Source: Pseudomonas paeninsulae (lineage in GTDB: Bacteria; Pseudomonadota; Gammaproteobacteria; Pseudomonadales; Pseudomonadaceae). From it: a stretch of DNA of 64,000 bases. Location of the stretch: assembly GCF_035621475.1 (NCBI RefSeq), contig NZ_CP141799.1:2840501-2904500 (forward strand), read 5' to 3'. Positions 25,529 through 36,132 of the stretch are shown in pieces; positions within the stretch are counted from its first letter, which is position 1; every line of letters starts with the position of its first letter. The translations under genes and the position numbers were made by a program. Below the pieces are notes generated by a model. The model ran no database searches. It saw nothing but the letters and a program-made list of their open reading frames with translations, and was not told where the DNA came from.

Positions 25529-25885
25529 CTATTTTTTGAGTACATGTAGGACATCTTCCAACTCGGCAATCGTCTGCCTGATGAGCTGCTTGTACTGCGT
25601 GGTGTCATCTTTGGCCTCATCACCAGAAAGACGCTGACGAGCCCCTCCGATGGTAAAGCCTTGCTCATATAACAATGCGCGGATTTGACGAATCATCAAC
25701 ACATCCTGGCGTTGATAATATCGCCGATTACCGCGACGTTTGACCGGGTTGAGCTGGGGAAACTCCTGCTCCCAATACCGCAATACATGCGGTTTGACTG
25801 CACAGAGTTCGCTTACCTCGCCGATCGTGAAATACCGCTTGCCTGGTATGGCGGGTAATTCGTCGTTATGACTTGGTTCCAGCAT
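25529..25885 (-). CDS. MerR-type transcriptional regulator next to ihfA
   Basis: A 118-residue MerR-family protein (start ATG 25885, the upstream in-frame ATG at 25894 being less likely). The DNA-binding domain reads [20 protein letters not shown] and then [20 protein letters not shown], followed by a short helix and no extended ligand-binding domain. It overlaps the 3' end of ihfA by about 20 bases. This MerR-like gene occurs after ihfA in Pseudomonas and related genera; its target is unknown to me. Confidence 0.93.
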   Translation of the reverse strand: MLEPSHNDELPAIPGKRYFTIGEVSELCAVKPHVLRYWEQEFPQLNPVKRRGNRRYYQRQDVLMIRQIRALLYEQGFTIGGARQRLSGDEAKDDTTQYKQLIRQTIAELEDVLHVLKK

Positions 25886-26168
25886 ACGCTTCAACCCTGG
25901 CTTTTAGTTTCTGGCCTGGACGGAAAGTCACCACACGGCGCGCCGTGATTGGGATTTCCTCTCCCGTTTTTGGATTACGACCGGGGCGCTGACGCTTATC
26001 GCGCAGATCAAAGTTGCCGAACCCCGAGAGCTTGACCTGCTCGTTGAGCTCAAGCGCTTGCCGGATCTCTTCGAAGAACAGCTCTACCAATTCCTTGGCT
26101 TCCCGTTTATTCAGGCCTAACTCTTCATACAGACGTTCCGCCATTTCAGCTTTCGTCAGAGCCCCCAT
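25866..26168 (-). CDS. ihfA: Integration host factor alpha subunit
   Basis: A 100-residue DNA-bending protein of the HU/IHF family. The N-terminal [20 protein letters not shown] and the beta-arm tip [10 protein letters not shown] are diagnostic for IhfA. With IhfB it bends DNA by about 160 degrees in replication, recombination and sigma-54 transcription. The start lies 3 bases after the pheT stop, so it is transcribed in the translation operon and probably also from a promoter within pheT, as in other gammaproteobacteria. Confidence 0.98.
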   Translation of the reverse strand: MGALTKAEMAERLYEELGLNKREAKELVELFFEEIRQALELNEQVKLSGFGNFDLRDKRQRPGRNPKTGEEIPITARRVVTFRPGQKLKARVEAYAGTKS

Positions 26169-26171
26169 ACG

Positions 26172-28550
26172 CTACTTCCTTAACGTGGCGTTAAACCTTT
26201 GTTCCAGGGAGGTGAGGACATTTTGTGCTGCAGTGCTCACCTCATCGTCATTAAGAGTGCGCGATGGATGCTGCCAGGTCAAGCCGACGGCAAGGCTTTT
26301 TCTATGCGGATCAATACCTTTACCGTGATACACGTCAAATAGCTTGAGGTCAGTCAACCACTCGCCCGCCGCTTCACGAATTTCCGCGAGCAATGTTGCA
26401 GCCGGCACATCACGATCCACCAGCAAAGCCAAGTCTCGGCGCACCTCAGGAAAGCGCGACAGCTCCTGGAACTTCGGCATATGGCCTTGAGCGATTTCCG
26501 CCAATACCAACTCGAACATATACACAGGCTGATCAAACCCCAGCGTCTTGCTCAGTTCAGGATGCATGGCGCCCAAGAAGCCGACCAATTGACCATCACG
26601 CTCAATACGCGCGGTTTGCCCTGGATGCAAAGCCGCATGCTCGGCGGGAGTGAAATTGAAGCGGTAACCCGCCCCTGCACTGGCCAACAACGCCTCAACA
26701 TCGGCCTTCACATCATAGAAGTCGACATCCTCGCGGCCATGGGCCCAGTTTTCCGACAGCCGACTACCGCAAATCACCCCTGCGAGCATCGGCTCCTGCT
26801 TGAGCCCTTCCAGCTGACCAACAAAGCGCAAGCCACTTTCAAACAGACGCACACGTGACTGTTGACGATTGAGGTTATGCTCCATCGCCTTGACCAAGCC
26901 TGGCCATAGTGATGAGCGCATAGCAGCCATGTCGGCCGATATCGGGTTAGCCAACATCAGCGGCTCAACACCAGGGTGAAACAGCTCGAACAGCTTGGGA
27001 TCGATAAAGCTGTAGGTGATGGCTTCCTGGTAACCCCGTGCCACCAACAAACGACGCAGAGCCGGCAACTCGACAGCCGCCTCCGCCTTTGGCTGCGGCG
27101 CCAGGCGCGCTTGCGGATAACGCACCGGCAAACGGTTGTAGCCGTACAAGCGCGCCAGCTCTTCAATCAGATCGACCTCGATGCTGATATCGAAGCGGTG
27201 ACTGGGAACTGTCACTTGCCAATGCCCCTCACCACTAGCACTGACACCCAGCCCCAGCGCCGCCAGCAAACGGACGATCTCTGCATCGTCCATTTTCAAT
27301 CCGAGCATTTGCTCGATGCGCTCAGCGCGCAGGGTAACCGGGGCGATGCTCGGCAATTGCTGCTGATCAACGACTTCAATGATCGGACCAGCCTCACCAC
27401 CGACAATTTCCAGCAATAATCCAGTGGCCCGCTCCATGGCTTCACGCGCGAGCTGCCAATCCACGCCACGTTCGAAACGGTGCGAAGAGTCGGTGTGCAG
27501 GCCATAGGAACGCGCCTTGCCGGCAATCGCGATGGTGTCGAAAAAGGCGCTTTCCAGGAACAGGTCGCAAGTTTTTGCGCTCACGCCGCTATGTTCACCC
27601 CCCATCACGCCGGCAATCGCCAGTGCGCGATTGTGGTCGGCGATGACCAGGGTGTCGGCACGCAAACTGACTTCCTGGCCGTCGAGCAGCACCAGCTTCT
27701 CGCCCTCCTCGGCCATGCGCACACGGATGCCGCCATTGATCTCGGCGAGATCGAAGGCATGCATCGGCTGACCCAGCTCAAGCATGACGTAGTTGGTGAT
27801 ATCTACCGCGGCATCGATGCTGCGCACATCGGCGCGGCGCAGACGTTCGACCATCCACAACGGCGTCGGCTTGGACAGATCGACGTTACGCACCACGCGC
27901 CCGAGGTAGCGCGGGCAGGCTTGCGCGGCCAACACCTCGACCGGGCGTACCTCATCATGACTCGGCGCAACCGCAGCAATCTGCGGACGAGCAACAGGCG
28001 CGTCGTACAAGGCACCGACTTCACGAGCCAGGCCCGCCAAGGACAGGCAATCGCCGCGGTTCGGCGTCAGGTCGACCTCGATGCTGGCATCGTCCAGCTC
28101 GAGATAAGCACGAATATCCTGCCCCACCGGCGCGTCGCTCGGCAGCTCCATCAGGCCATCGTTTTCTTCACTGATCTGCAGCTCGGAGGCCGAGCAGAGC
28201 ATGCCATTGGACTCGACGCCACGCAGCTTGGCCTTCTTGATCTTGAAGTCGCCCGGCAGCTCGGCACCGATCATGGCGAAGGGAATCTTCAGGCCGGGGC
28301 GCACATTAGGCGCGCCACACACCACCTGAAAGGTTTCCTCGCCATTGCTGATTTGGCACACACGCAGCTTGTCGGCATCCGGATGCTGCTCAGTGCTGAG
28401 CACCTCACCCACCACCACGCCGCTGAATGCCCCGGCAGCCGGGGTCACGCTATCTACTTCGAGGCCCGCCATGGACAGGCGCGCCACCAGCTCGTCACGG
28501 GAAACCTGCGGGTTTACCCAGCTACGCAGCCACTGTTCACTGAATTTCAT
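26172..28550 (-). CDS. pheT: Phenylalanyl-tRNA synthetase beta chain
   Basis: A 792-residue beta subunit of the heterotetrameric PheRS. The N-terminal tRNA-binding domain reads VVVGEVLSTEQHPDADKLRV, the editing and B domains follow (NRGDCLSLAGLAREV, HRFERGVDWQLA), and the C-terminal ferredoxin-like anticodon-recognition fold ends at SLEQRFNATLRK. Size is standard for the family. It is co-transcribed with pheS, 39 bases downstream of it, and followed by ihfA. Confidence 0.98.
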   Translation of the reverse strand: MKFSEQWLRSWVNPQVSRDELVARLSMAGLEVDSVTPAAGAFSGVVVGEVLSTEQHPDADKLRVCQISNGEETFQVVCGAPNVRPGLKIPFAMIGAELPGDFKIKKAKLRGVESNGMLCSASELQISEENDGLMELPSDAPVGQDIRAYLELDDASIEVDLTPNRGDCLSLAGLAREVGALYDAPVARPQIAAVAPSHDEVRPVEVLAAQACPRYLGRVVRNVDLSKPTPLWMVERLRRADVRSIDAAVDITNYVMLELGQPMHAFDLAEINGGIRVRMAEEGEKLVLLDGQEVSLRADTLVIADHNRALAIAGVMGGEHSGVSAKTCDLFLESAFFDTIAIAGKARSYGLHTDSSHRFERGVDWQLAREAMERATGLLLEIVGGEAGPIIEVVDQQQLPSIAPVTLRAERIEQMLGLKMDDAEIVRLLAALGLGVSASGEGHWQVTVPSHRFDISIEVDLIEELARLYGYNRLPVRYPQARLAPQPKAEAAVELPALRRLLVARGYQEAITYSFIDPKLFELFHPGVEPLMLANPISADMAAMRSSLWPGLVKAMEHNLNRQQSRVRLFESGLRFVGQLEGLKQEPMLAGVICGSRLSENWAHGREDVDFYDVKADVEALLASAGAGYRFNFTPAEHAALHPGQTARIERDGQLVGFLGAMHPELSKTLGFDQPVYMFELVLAEIAQGHMPKFQELSRFPEVRRDLALLVDRDVPAATLLAEIREAAGEWLTDLKLFDVYHGKGIDPHRKSLAVGLTWQHPSRTLNDDEVSTAAQNVLTSLEQRFNATLRK

Positions 28551-28589
28551 CCTGCTCTCCTAAAACTGATCGGTTACGGTCGTGCGGCC

Positions 28590-29606
<1,017 letters not shown>

Positions 29607-29628
29607 TTACAGACTCCAGATACGAAAT

Positions 29629-29656
29629 AGGGGAAGAGCTTGAAAGCTCTTCCCCT
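29629..29656 (-). promoter_or_regulatory. Hairpin in the rplT-pheS gap
   Basis: AGGGGAAGAGCTT (29629-29641) is perfectly complementary to 29644-29656 with a GA loop, giving a 13-bp stem. On the minus strand it is followed by ATTTCG rather than a clean T run, about 23 bases before the pheS start. A second smaller hairpin (CACCGGG/CCCGGTG) lies at about 29672-29689. The pair could act as partial terminator or attenuator between the ribosomal and synthetase genes. I see no Phe-rich leader peptide. Confidence 0.6.
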
Positions 29657-29701
29657 ATTGGTGACGTTTAGCACCGGGCGAACCCGGTGATTGCCGGGGA
29701 C

Positions 29702-30058
29702 TTAAGCCAGAGTGGCTTTCGCTTTTTCGACAATCGCAGCAAACGCCGCTTTTTCGTTCACTGCCAGATCAGCCAAAACCTTACGGTCGATCTCGATGGA
29801 CGCTTTTTTCAGGCCGGCAATGAAACGGCTGTAAGACAGACCGTTAACACGAGCACCAGCATTGATACGAGCGATCCACAGGGCGCGGAACTGACGCTTC
29901 CTCTGACGGCGGTCGCGGTAGGCGTATTGGCCTGCCTTGATCACTGCCTGCTTGGCAACGCGGAATACGCGCGAACGCGCACCGTAGTAGCCTTTAGCGA
30001 GTTTCAGAATTTTTTTGTGACGCTTGCGAGCAATAACGCCGCGCTTAACACGAGCCAT
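29702..30058 (-). CDS. rplT: 50S ribosomal protein L20
   Basis: A 118-residue protein with the full L20 sequence: [20 protein letters not shown] at the N-terminus, [17 protein letters not shown], and [21 protein letters not shown]20 binds 23S rRNA early in large-subunit assembly, and in E. coli represses its own operon by binding the rpmI leader. It follows rpmI by 25 bases. Confidence 0.98.
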   Translation of the reverse strand: MARVKRGVIARKRHKKILKLAKGYYGARSRVFRVAKQAVIKAGQYAYRDRRQRKRQFRALWIARINAGARVNGLSYSRFIAGLKKASIEIDRKVLADLAVNEKAAFAAIVEKAKATLA

Positions 30059-30083
30059 GAGTAATTTCCTCTATCTTGACCGA

Positions 30084-30278
30084 TTAACGAACGCGCAGCA
30101 TGCGCGCCACTTTTGCCACGTCAGACGGATGCACCATGGTGCTACCGCGAAGTTGACGCTTACGCTTAGTGGACATCTTGGTCAGGATGTGGCTCTTGAA
30201 AGCGTGCTTGTGCTTGAAGCCATTAGCGGTTTTAAGAAAACGCTTGGCTGCACCACTCTTGGTTTTCATCTTTGGCAT
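30084..30278 (-). CDS. rpmI: 50S ribosomal protein L35
   Basis: A 64-residue protein starting [20 protein letters not shown], with the [19 protein letters not shown] end typical of L35. ATG 30278 is chosen over a longer frame that begins upstream because it restores the conserved N-terminus. It lies between infC and rplT in the usual order. Confidence 0.97.
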   Translation of the reverse strand: MPKMKTKSGAAKRFLKTANGFKHKHAFKSHILTKMSTKRKRQLRGSTMVHPSDVAKVARMLRVR

Positions 30279-30337
30279 GTTCGGTACTCCGCATTCAGTT
30301 GATAAACATAACCGCAAGGCCTGCCGTGCCCTGGTGG

Positions 30338-30883
30338 TTACTTCTTCTTTTTGGGGGCGATGACCATTATCAGTTGGCGTCCTTCCATCTTTGGATGCTG
30401 TTCAACCGAGCCATATTCAAGCAGGTCAGCTTCAACCCGCTTCAACAGCTCCATTCCCAGCTCCTGATGCGCCATCTCACGGCCACGGAATCGCAAAGAT
30501 ACCTTGGCCCTGTCCCCTTCACTCAGGAAACGTACCAGGTTGCGCAGTTTTACCTGGTAATCCCCTTCCTCCGTCCCTGGACGAAACTTGATTTCTTTAA
30601 CCTGGACTTGCTTCTGGTTTTTCTTTGCAGCAGCGACCTGCTTCTTCTTTTCGAAGATCGACTTGCCGTAGTCCATGACTCGGCAAACCGGAGGAATCGC
30701 ATCAGCAGAAATTTCCACCAAATCCAGTTTGGATTCTTCGGCGATTCTAAGCGCTTCATCAATCGAGACGATGCCAATTTGCTCGCCTTCAGCGCCAATT
30801 AACCGAACCTCGCGTGCCGAGATATTCTCGTTGATCGGGGCTTTCGGGGCAGCTCGTTTATCTTGTCTCATTTCACGCTTAAT
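30338..30883 (-). CDS. infC: Translation initiation factor IF-3, probable ATT start
   Basis: IF-3 binds the 30S subunit and rejects non-standard start codons and initiator tRNA. The two-domain sequence is complete: [53 protein letters not shown] and the end [10 protein letters not shown]. An ATG at 30871 would give 177 residues but has no ribosome binding site at normal spacing. Upstream in frame are two ATT codons (30886 and 30883) that follow GGAG (in the last thrS codons) by 5 and 8 bases. E. coli infC starts at ATT and is autoregulated through it, so I place the start at ATT 30883 (181 residues); 30886 is equally possible. Confidence 0.88.
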   Translation of the reverse strand: MKREMRQDKRAAPKAPINENISAREVRLIGAEGEQIGIVSIDEALRIAEESKLDLVEISADAIPPVCRVMDYGKSIFEKKKQVAAAKKNQKQVQVKEIKFRPGTEEGDYQVKLRNLVRFLSEGDRAKVSLRFRGREMAHQELGMELLKRVEADLLEYGSVEQHPKMEGRQLIMVIAPKKKK

Positions 30884-30888
30884 AATGA

Positions 30889-32811
30889 TTACTCCACATC
30901 TTGGCGACCACGCCGGGAAACCGCCTGCGCGAGAAATTCAGCGAATTGAGCGATGGGCATCGAGCCCAGATCAGCACCTTCACGGGTACGCACGGCGACA
31001 GTTTGCATCTCTACTTCCCGATCTCCGATAACCAAGAGATAGGGAACCTTGAGCAAAGTATGCTCGCGGATTTTAAAGCCAATTTTTTCGTTTCTCAAGT
31101 CAGACTTGGCACGAAAGCCGCTTTGGTTGAGTGTTTTTTCCACTTCCAAGGCAAATTCGGCCTGTTTATCGGTGATATTCATCACCATGACCTGAGTTGG
31201 CGCCAACCACGCTGGGAATGCCCCCTCGTAGTGCTCGATCAGAATCCCGATAAAGCGCTCGAAGGAACCGAGAATCGCGCGGTGCAACATCACCGGATGC
31301 TTACGGCTGTTGTCCTCACTGACGTATTCGGCGCCCAAACGTACCGGCAGGTTGAAATCGAGCTGCAGGGTACCACACTGCCAGACACGACCCAGACAAT
31401 CCTTCAGCGAGAATTCGATCTTCGGCCCGTAGAAGGCGCCTTCTCCCGGCTGCAGATCATAAGTCAGGCCAGCACTGTCCAGCGCCGAGGCCAGCGCCGC
31501 TTCGGCACGATCCCACAACTCATCGGAACCCACGCGTTTGTCCGGGCGGGTCGAAAGCTTGAGCTGGATATCGGTAAAGCCGAAATCAGCATAGACCGCC
31601 AGCGTCAGCTTGATGAAATCAGCGGACTCCGCCTGCATCTGCTCTTCGGTACAGAAGATATGCGCATCGTCCTGAGTAAAACCACGCACACGCATGATGC
31701 CGTGCAGCGCACCGGACGGTTCATTACGGTGGCAGGCGCCGAACTCGGCCAAGCGCATCGGCAGCTCGCGGTAGCTCTTCAAGCCCTGATTGAACACCTG
31801 CACGTGGCACGGGCAGTTCATCGGCTTGATCGCGTAATCGCGGCTTTCCGACTCGGTAGTGAACATGTTTTCGGCATAGTTGGCCCAATGCCCGGATTTC
31901 TCCCACAAAGAGCGATCCACCAACTGCGGCGTCTTGATTTCCAGGTAACCATGCTCGTGTTGCACTTTGCGCATGTACTGCTCAAGCACCTGGTACAGGG
32001 TCCAGCCATTGGGATGCCAGAACACCATGCCCGGCGCTTCTTCCTGGGTATGAAATAGATTCAGGCGCTTGCCGATCTTGCGGTGATCGCGTTTCTCAGC
32101 TTCTTCGATACGCTGGATATAGGCCGCCAGCTGCTTCTTGTCGGCCCAGGCGGTGCCATAGACGCGCTGTAGCTGCTCGTTCTTCGCGTCGCCGCGCCAA
32201 TAGGCACCGGACAGCTTGGTCAGCTTGAACGCCTTGAGGAAGCGGGTATTCGGCACGTGCGGACCACGACACATGTCGACGTATTCTTCGTGGTAATACA
32301 GGCCCAGGGCCTGCTCGTCCGGCATGTCTTCGACCAGGCGCAGCTTGTAGTCCTCGCCACGCGAGGCAAACACATCGATCACCTCGGCGCGCGGGGTTAC
32401 CTTCTTGATCACGTCGTAGTCTTTTTCGATCAGCTGCTGCATGCGCTGCTCGATCGCCGCCACGTCCTCAAGCGTAAAGGGCCGCTCAGAAGCAATGTCG
32501 TAGTAGAAGCCTTCTTCGATGACTGGACCGATCACCATCTTGGCAGCGGGAAACAACTGCTTGACCGCATGACCGATCAAATGCGCACAAGAGTGGCGGA
32601 TAATCTCCAGCCCTTCCTGATCTTTTGGCGTAATGATTTGCAGGGTCGCGTCGCTGCTGATCAAATCACAGGCATCGACCAGCTTGCCATTGACCTTGCC
32701 GGCCACCGTGGCTTTAGCCAAGCCAGCGCCAATGGACTGCGCCACTTCAAGCACAGATACCGGATGATCGAATGGACGCTGACTGCCGTCGGGAAGAGTA
32801 ATGATGGGCAT
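30889..32811 (-). CDS. thrS: Threonyl-tRNA synthetase
   Basis: A 640-residue class II synthetase, the standard length. ATG 32811 follows a strong AGGAGAGGAGG ribosome binding site. The TGS domain ([20 protein letters not shown]), the editing domain with the [11 protein letters not shown] zinc-site motif, the catalytic core ([29 protein letters not shown]) and the C-terminal anticodon domain ([10 protein letters not shown]) are all present. Its last codons carry the GGAG that serves infC. Confidence 0.98.
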   Translation of the reverse strand: MPIITLPDGSQRPFDHPVSVLEVAQSIGAGLAKATVAGKVNGKLVDACDLISSDATLQIITPKDQEGLEIIRHSCAHLIGHAVKQLFPAAKMVIGPVIEEGFYYDIASERPFTLEDVAAIEQRMQQLIEKDYDVIKKVTPRAEVIDVFASRGEDYKLRLVEDMPDEQALGLYYHEEYVDMCRGPHVPNTRFLKAFKLTKLSGAYWRGDAKNEQLQRVYGTAWADKKQLAAYIQRIEEAEKRDHRKIGKRLNLFHTQEEAPGMVFWHPNGWTLYQVLEQYMRKVQHEHGYLEIKTPQLVDRSLWEKSGHWANYAENMFTTESESRDYAIKPMNCPCHVQVFNQGLKSYRELPMRLAEFGACHRNEPSGALHGIMRVRGFTQDDAHIFCTEEQMQAESADFIKLTLAVYADFGFTDIQLKLSTRPDKRVGSDELWDRAEAALASALDSAGLTYDLQPGEGAFYGPKIEFSLKDCLGRVWQCGTLQLDFNLPVRLGAEYVSEDNSRKHPVMLHRAILGSFERFIGILIEHYEGAFPAWLAPTQVMVMNITDKQAEFALEVEKTLNQSGFRAKSDLRNEKIGFKIREHTLLKVPYLLVIGDREVEMQTVAVRTREGADLGSMPIAQFAEFLAQAVSRRGRQDVE

Positions 32812-33011
32812 GGCGCCTCCTCTCCTAGTGGTGACCTCTACCAAAGGCCACATGGGTTGGGATGAGCCAGTAAGCGATTCGGCGGTATGCCTGCCTTACA
32901 GTGGCAGGAGCTTGTTAGCCAACCTGAACCGAACCAGAGTCACTGGAGGTTTATACGCATTAAGCAACGGCCGGATGCTTCCAGAAAGCCTGAGCACTGG
33001 CAAGCCGCCCA

Positions 33012-33043
33012 ATAAAAAAGGGTCGCCTGGGCGACCCTTTTTA
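33012..33043 (-). terminator. Terminator of tRNA-Val
   Basis: GGGTCGCC and GGCGACCC form an 8-bp stem around TG, flanked by A and T runs on both sides. It lies 7 bases after the tRNA-Val 3' end and could work in both directions. Confidence 0.88.
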
Positions 33044-33049
33044 TCGAAT

Positions 33050-33126
33050 TGGTAGGCACAATTGGATTCGAACCAACGACCCCCACCATGTCAAGGTGGT
33101 GCTCTAACCAACTGAGCTATGTGCCT
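33050..33126 (-). tRNA. tRNA-Val(GAC)
   Basis: A 77-base tRNA with encoded CCA. The acceptor stem is AGGCACA with TGTGCCT. The anticodon stem CCACC/GGTGG encloses TTGACAT, giving anticodon GAC (valine). The T arm has GGTTCGAATCC. It is the last element before the divergent oxidoreductase gene. Confidence 0.97.
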
Positions 33127-33310
33127 CCGATGGGTGCGCATTCTACGGAGGCGCTAAAAAGAGTCAACACTTTTTTCTCTAACTGCCTGAATAAATGAAT
33201 TTTTTACTGTTCAGCGCAGCGTTTAATATTTCGCACAGGGCACTAGCCGGACATTTTCAACTCGGGTAGCATCAGCACATCCGTAAAAAATAAAGAACAG
33301 AGGTTGCAAT

Positions 33311-34594
33311 ATGGCGCACACCGCTTATCCACAATCCTACTATGCCGCTTCTGCCAACCCGGCTCCGCCACGCCCGGAACTGAATGGCGAAGTGGAAACA
33401 GACGTCTGCATTATCGGTGCGGGCTACACCGGCTTGTCCACGGCCATAGCTCTGCTGGAAAGCGGCTTCAAGGTAAGCATTGTCGAGGCTGCCAAGGTAG
33501 GTTTCGGCGCCTCGGGTCGTAACGGCGGTCAAATCGTCAACAGTTACAGCCGCGACATCGATACCATAGAGCGCACCGTCGGCCCCAAGCATGCGCAACT
33601 GCTGGGCCAGATGGCATTCGAAGGCGGCCGGATCATTCGTGAGCGCATAGCCAAGTACAACATCCAGTGCGACCTCAAGGATGGTGGTGTGTTCGCCGCG
33701 ATCACGCCCAAGCAAATGGGACACCTGGAAGCACAGAAGAAGTTGTGGGAGCGCTATGGGCATACTCAACTAGAACTGCTGGACGCCAAGCGCATACGTG
33801 AAGTGGTGGCGAGCGAGAACTATATCGGCGGCATGCTCGACATGAGCGGCGGACATATCCACCCGCTCAATCTGGCGCTGGGTGAAGCCGCGGCAATCGA
33901 ATCCCTGGGCGGAGTAATTTACGAGCAATCCCCGGCTATCCGGATCGAGCGTGGCGCCAATCCGATCGTGCATACCCCCCAGGGTCGGGTTAAAGCCAAG
34001 TTTGTGGTAGTTGCCGGCAACGCTTACCTAGGCAATCTGATTCCCGAGTTGTCGGCCAAGTCGATGCCCTGTGGTACCCAGGTCATCACCACCGAACCGC
34101 TATCGGACGAGTTGGCAAAGAGCCTGTTACCGCAGGACTACTGCGTCGAAGACTGCAACTACCTGCTCGACTACTACCGCTTGAGCGGTGACAAGCGCCT
34201 GATCTTCGGCGGCGGCGTAGTCTATGGCGCGCGCGACCCGGCCAACATCGAGGCGATAATTCGGCCGAACATGCTCAAGACCTTCCCCCAGCTCAAAGAC
34301 GTCAAAATTGATTACGCCTGGACCGGTAACTTCCTGCTAACCCTGTCGCGCCTACCCCAGGTCGGTCGCCTCGGTGACAACATCTACTACTCGCAGGGCT
34401 GCAGCGGCCATGGCGTGACCTACACCCACGTGGCTGGAAAGGTGCTGGCCGAAGCCCTACGCGGCCAGGCCGAGCGTTTCGACGCCTTCGCCGAACTGCC
34501 GCACTACCCCTTCCCGGGTGGCGACCTGTTGCGCATCCCCTTCACCGCAATGGGCGCCTGGTACTACAGCCTGCGCGACAAGTTCGGATTCTAA
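33311..34594 (+). CDS. FAD-dependent oxidoreductase, PuuB-like
   Basis: A 427-residue flavoprotein of the DAO family. The dinucleotide-binding motif is VCIIGAGYTGLSTAIALLES near the N-terminus, with GASGRNGGQIVNSY typical of gamma-glutamylputrescine and related amine oxidoreductases, and the C-terminal FAD motif NIYYSQGCSGHGVTYTHVAG. It probably oxidises a polyamine-derived or similar amine to an aldehyde with H2O2 formation. No gamma-glutamylputrescine synthetase or aldehyde dehydrogenase is adjacent, so the precise substrate is uncertain. Weak ribosome binding site AGAGG at -12 relative to ATG. Confidence 0.85.
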   Translation: MAHTAYPQSYYAASANPAPPRPELNGEVETDVCIIGAGYTGLSTAIALLESGFKVSIVEAAKVGFGASGRNGGQIVNSYSRDIDTIERTVGPKHAQLLGQMAFEGGRIIRERIAKYNIQCDLKDGGVFAAITPKQMGHLEAQKKLWERYGHTQLELLDAKRIREVVASENYIGGMLDMSGGHIHPLNLALGEAAAIESLGGVIYEQSPAIRIERGANPIVHTPQGRVKAKFVVVAGNAYLGNLIPELSAKSMPCGTQVITTEPLSDELAKSLLPQDYCVEDCNYLLDYYRLSGDKRLIFGGGVVYGARDPANIEAIIRPNMLKTFPQLKDVKIDYAWTGNFLLTLSRLPQVGRLGDNIYYSQGCSGHGVTYTHVAGKVLAEALRGQAERFDAFAELPHYPFPGGDLLRIPFTAMGAWYYSLRDKFGF

Positions 34595-34604
34595 CTACTC
34601 GTCC

Positions 34605-34644
34605 AGACAAACCAACGGCGCCTTATGGCGCCGTTGGTTTGTCT
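34605..34644. terminator. Long hairpin between convergent genes
   Basis: AGACAAACCAACGGCGCC (34605-34622) is fully complementary to 34627-34644, an 18-bp stem with a TTAT loop, between the convergent oxidoreductase and C39-family genes. It is well placed to terminate both; T runs are short on either side. Confidence 0.75.
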
Positions 34645-34650
34645 GCCCTG

Positions 34651-35625
34651 TCAGTTAGCTTGTGGGCAAACCGGAGGAGATAAGCACTGTTGTGCCGATC
34701 CATCGACCGTAGATTTCACTCCCGTGGTAAATCGCTGATCATCTGGAGCCAGCCGCCGGGCGCAGACCCTCGCCTGCTCGGCGGCTTGCTGGCAGCCTCG
34801 ATCGGTCAATACCTGCGACAAGTTGAACCAACCCGCGGCAAAGTCCGGCTGCTGTGCCAGGCTTTTACGTAAAGCCGTTTCAGCCCCGAGCGCATCCCCA
34901 CTGGCATAGCGGCTGTTGGCCAAGGCAAACCAACCCAATGACTCATTCGGCCACTGTTGAGTGGCAGTGCGATAGGCGCGCTGCGCCGCAGCGACCCGCC
35001 CGGTTTCTTCCAGATCGCTGGCGGCCTTGAGCCAGGGCCGCAGTTCAGCCTGAGCCGGTAGCGTATCTGTCGGCAAGGTCAAGACAGCCCAACGGCCACC
35101 CCGCTCCCAGGTCTTGTCGAAGCTACTGAAGCTGGTCAGCCAGCGCCGCGTGGTGCCCGAACGCAAAATCAAGGTGCGTTCCCGCTGGTCATAGCCAACC
35201 ACCACGGCAAAGTGCCAGCGCGGGTACCAATCGAAGGCCAGGTTTTGCAGCACCAACACCGGATTACCCGCTGCCACTTCGGCAATCAATGCTTGCAGAC
35301 GCGGCTGCAGCGGGTATACCAGCATATCGTGGGCCCGGGCGGCCGCCACCATTTCTACTTGCAGGCTACCGTCACGCGCAGGAATGAACACCCTATCCTT
35401 GAGTAGGCCGGGACTGGTCACTACTCCACGCTGGTTGAGCATGGTCGCCAACGCTGCCGGTCCGCATTGATAGGCACTCTGCGCAAAAAACGGCACATCG
35501 CTCAGCTCTACTCGTTCCGGCAAACGCGAAGTCTCCGGTGGCAACACCGGAGACTTCGCGCAGGCGGCAAGCAGAACAATCAGAACGAGTGGAAGGAGGT
35601 TCCTGCCAATCAACGATTTATGCAT
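34651..35625 (-). CDS. C39-like cysteine peptidase lipoprotein (PA2778 family)
   Basis: A 324-residue lipoprotein. The N-terminus ends in the lipobox LLAAC, so it is probably anchored to the outer membrane or inner membrane. The peptidase part has the C39-like Cys box AYQCGPAALATM and the His region WHFAVVVGYD. A TPR-like region follows at about 195-290 (AAQRAYRTATQQWP, GWFALANSRY, AGWFNLSQVL). It corresponds in architecture to the PA2778 family. It overlaps the upstream PA2779-type gene by 16 bases, so the two are made together. The substrate is unknown; processing of its small partner is a reasonable guess. Confidence 0.85.
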   Translation of the reverse strand: MHKSLIGRNLLPLVLIVLLAACAKSPVLPPETSRLPERVELSDVPFFAQSAYQCGPAALATMLNQRGVVTSPGLLKDRVFIPARDGSLQVEMVAAARAHDMLVYPLQPRLQALIAEVAAGNPVLVLQNLAFDWYPRWHFAVVVGYDQRERTLILRSGTTRRWLTSFSSFDKTWERGGRWAVLTLPTDTLPAQAELRPWLKAASDLEETGRVAAAQRAYRTATQQWPNESLGWFALANSRYASGDALGAETALRKSLAQQPDFAAGWFNLSQVLTDRGCQQAAEQARVCARRLAPDDQRFTTGVKSTVDGSAQQCLSPPVCPQAN

Positions 35626-36014
35626 TTGACGAAATTGAAGATGTTAGTGGCGCAGAGCAAATCGGTAATGATAAAGATCACCAGGAACAGCACGATGATC
35701 CCTACAACACCACCGGCACCTGCGGGGGCTTGCGATAGTTGCTGATTGAACTGTGCCAACTCGGCACTGGTCAGGCTGTTGATACGCCCTTCAACCTGGG
35801 AACGGTCAACACCCATACTCAACAACTTTTCCTGAACACCCTGTTCATCAAGCATGCTCAGCAATTGTTGGCGATCGACCTGCTGTTGTTGCTCGGCCAA
35901 CACCTCACCAGTGCCTATCATGGCCGCATTAGCCAGGGGGATCTGGACAATCATCAGAACGTGAAACACCGCCAACATTGCAGCCATACGCCGGAAGAAC
36001 GAGTGATTGTGCAT
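35610..36014 (-). CDS. PA2779-family small membrane protein
   Basis: A 134-residue protein with an N-terminal signal-like segment (MLAVFHVLMIVQIPLANAA), a polar helical middle rich in Gln and Leu (EQQQQVDRQQLLSMLDEQGV), a Gly-Ala linker and a C-terminal transmembrane helix (GIIVLFLVIFIITDLL). It matches the layout of the PA2779 family, and its location before the C39-like gene supports this. Function unknown. The C-terminal membrane span followed by CINR would leave the middle in the periplasm. Confidence 0.85.
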   Translation of the reverse strand: MHNHSFFRRMAAMLAVFHVLMIVQIPLANAAMIGTGEVLAEQQQQVDRQQLLSMLDEQGVQEKLLSMGVDRSQVEGRINSLTSAELAQFNQQLSQAPAGAGGVVGIIVLFLVIFIITDLLCATNIFNFVKCINR

Positions 36015-36132
36015 AAGGGTTATCTCCTTGAAGAACCATGTCCCTAAACCTGAACGGTTTGAAAGGACTCCATCCCAGCATAGTCAATAAAAACCACTCG
36101 ACTGTCTGACAGCACACATATAGCCCTCTTTC

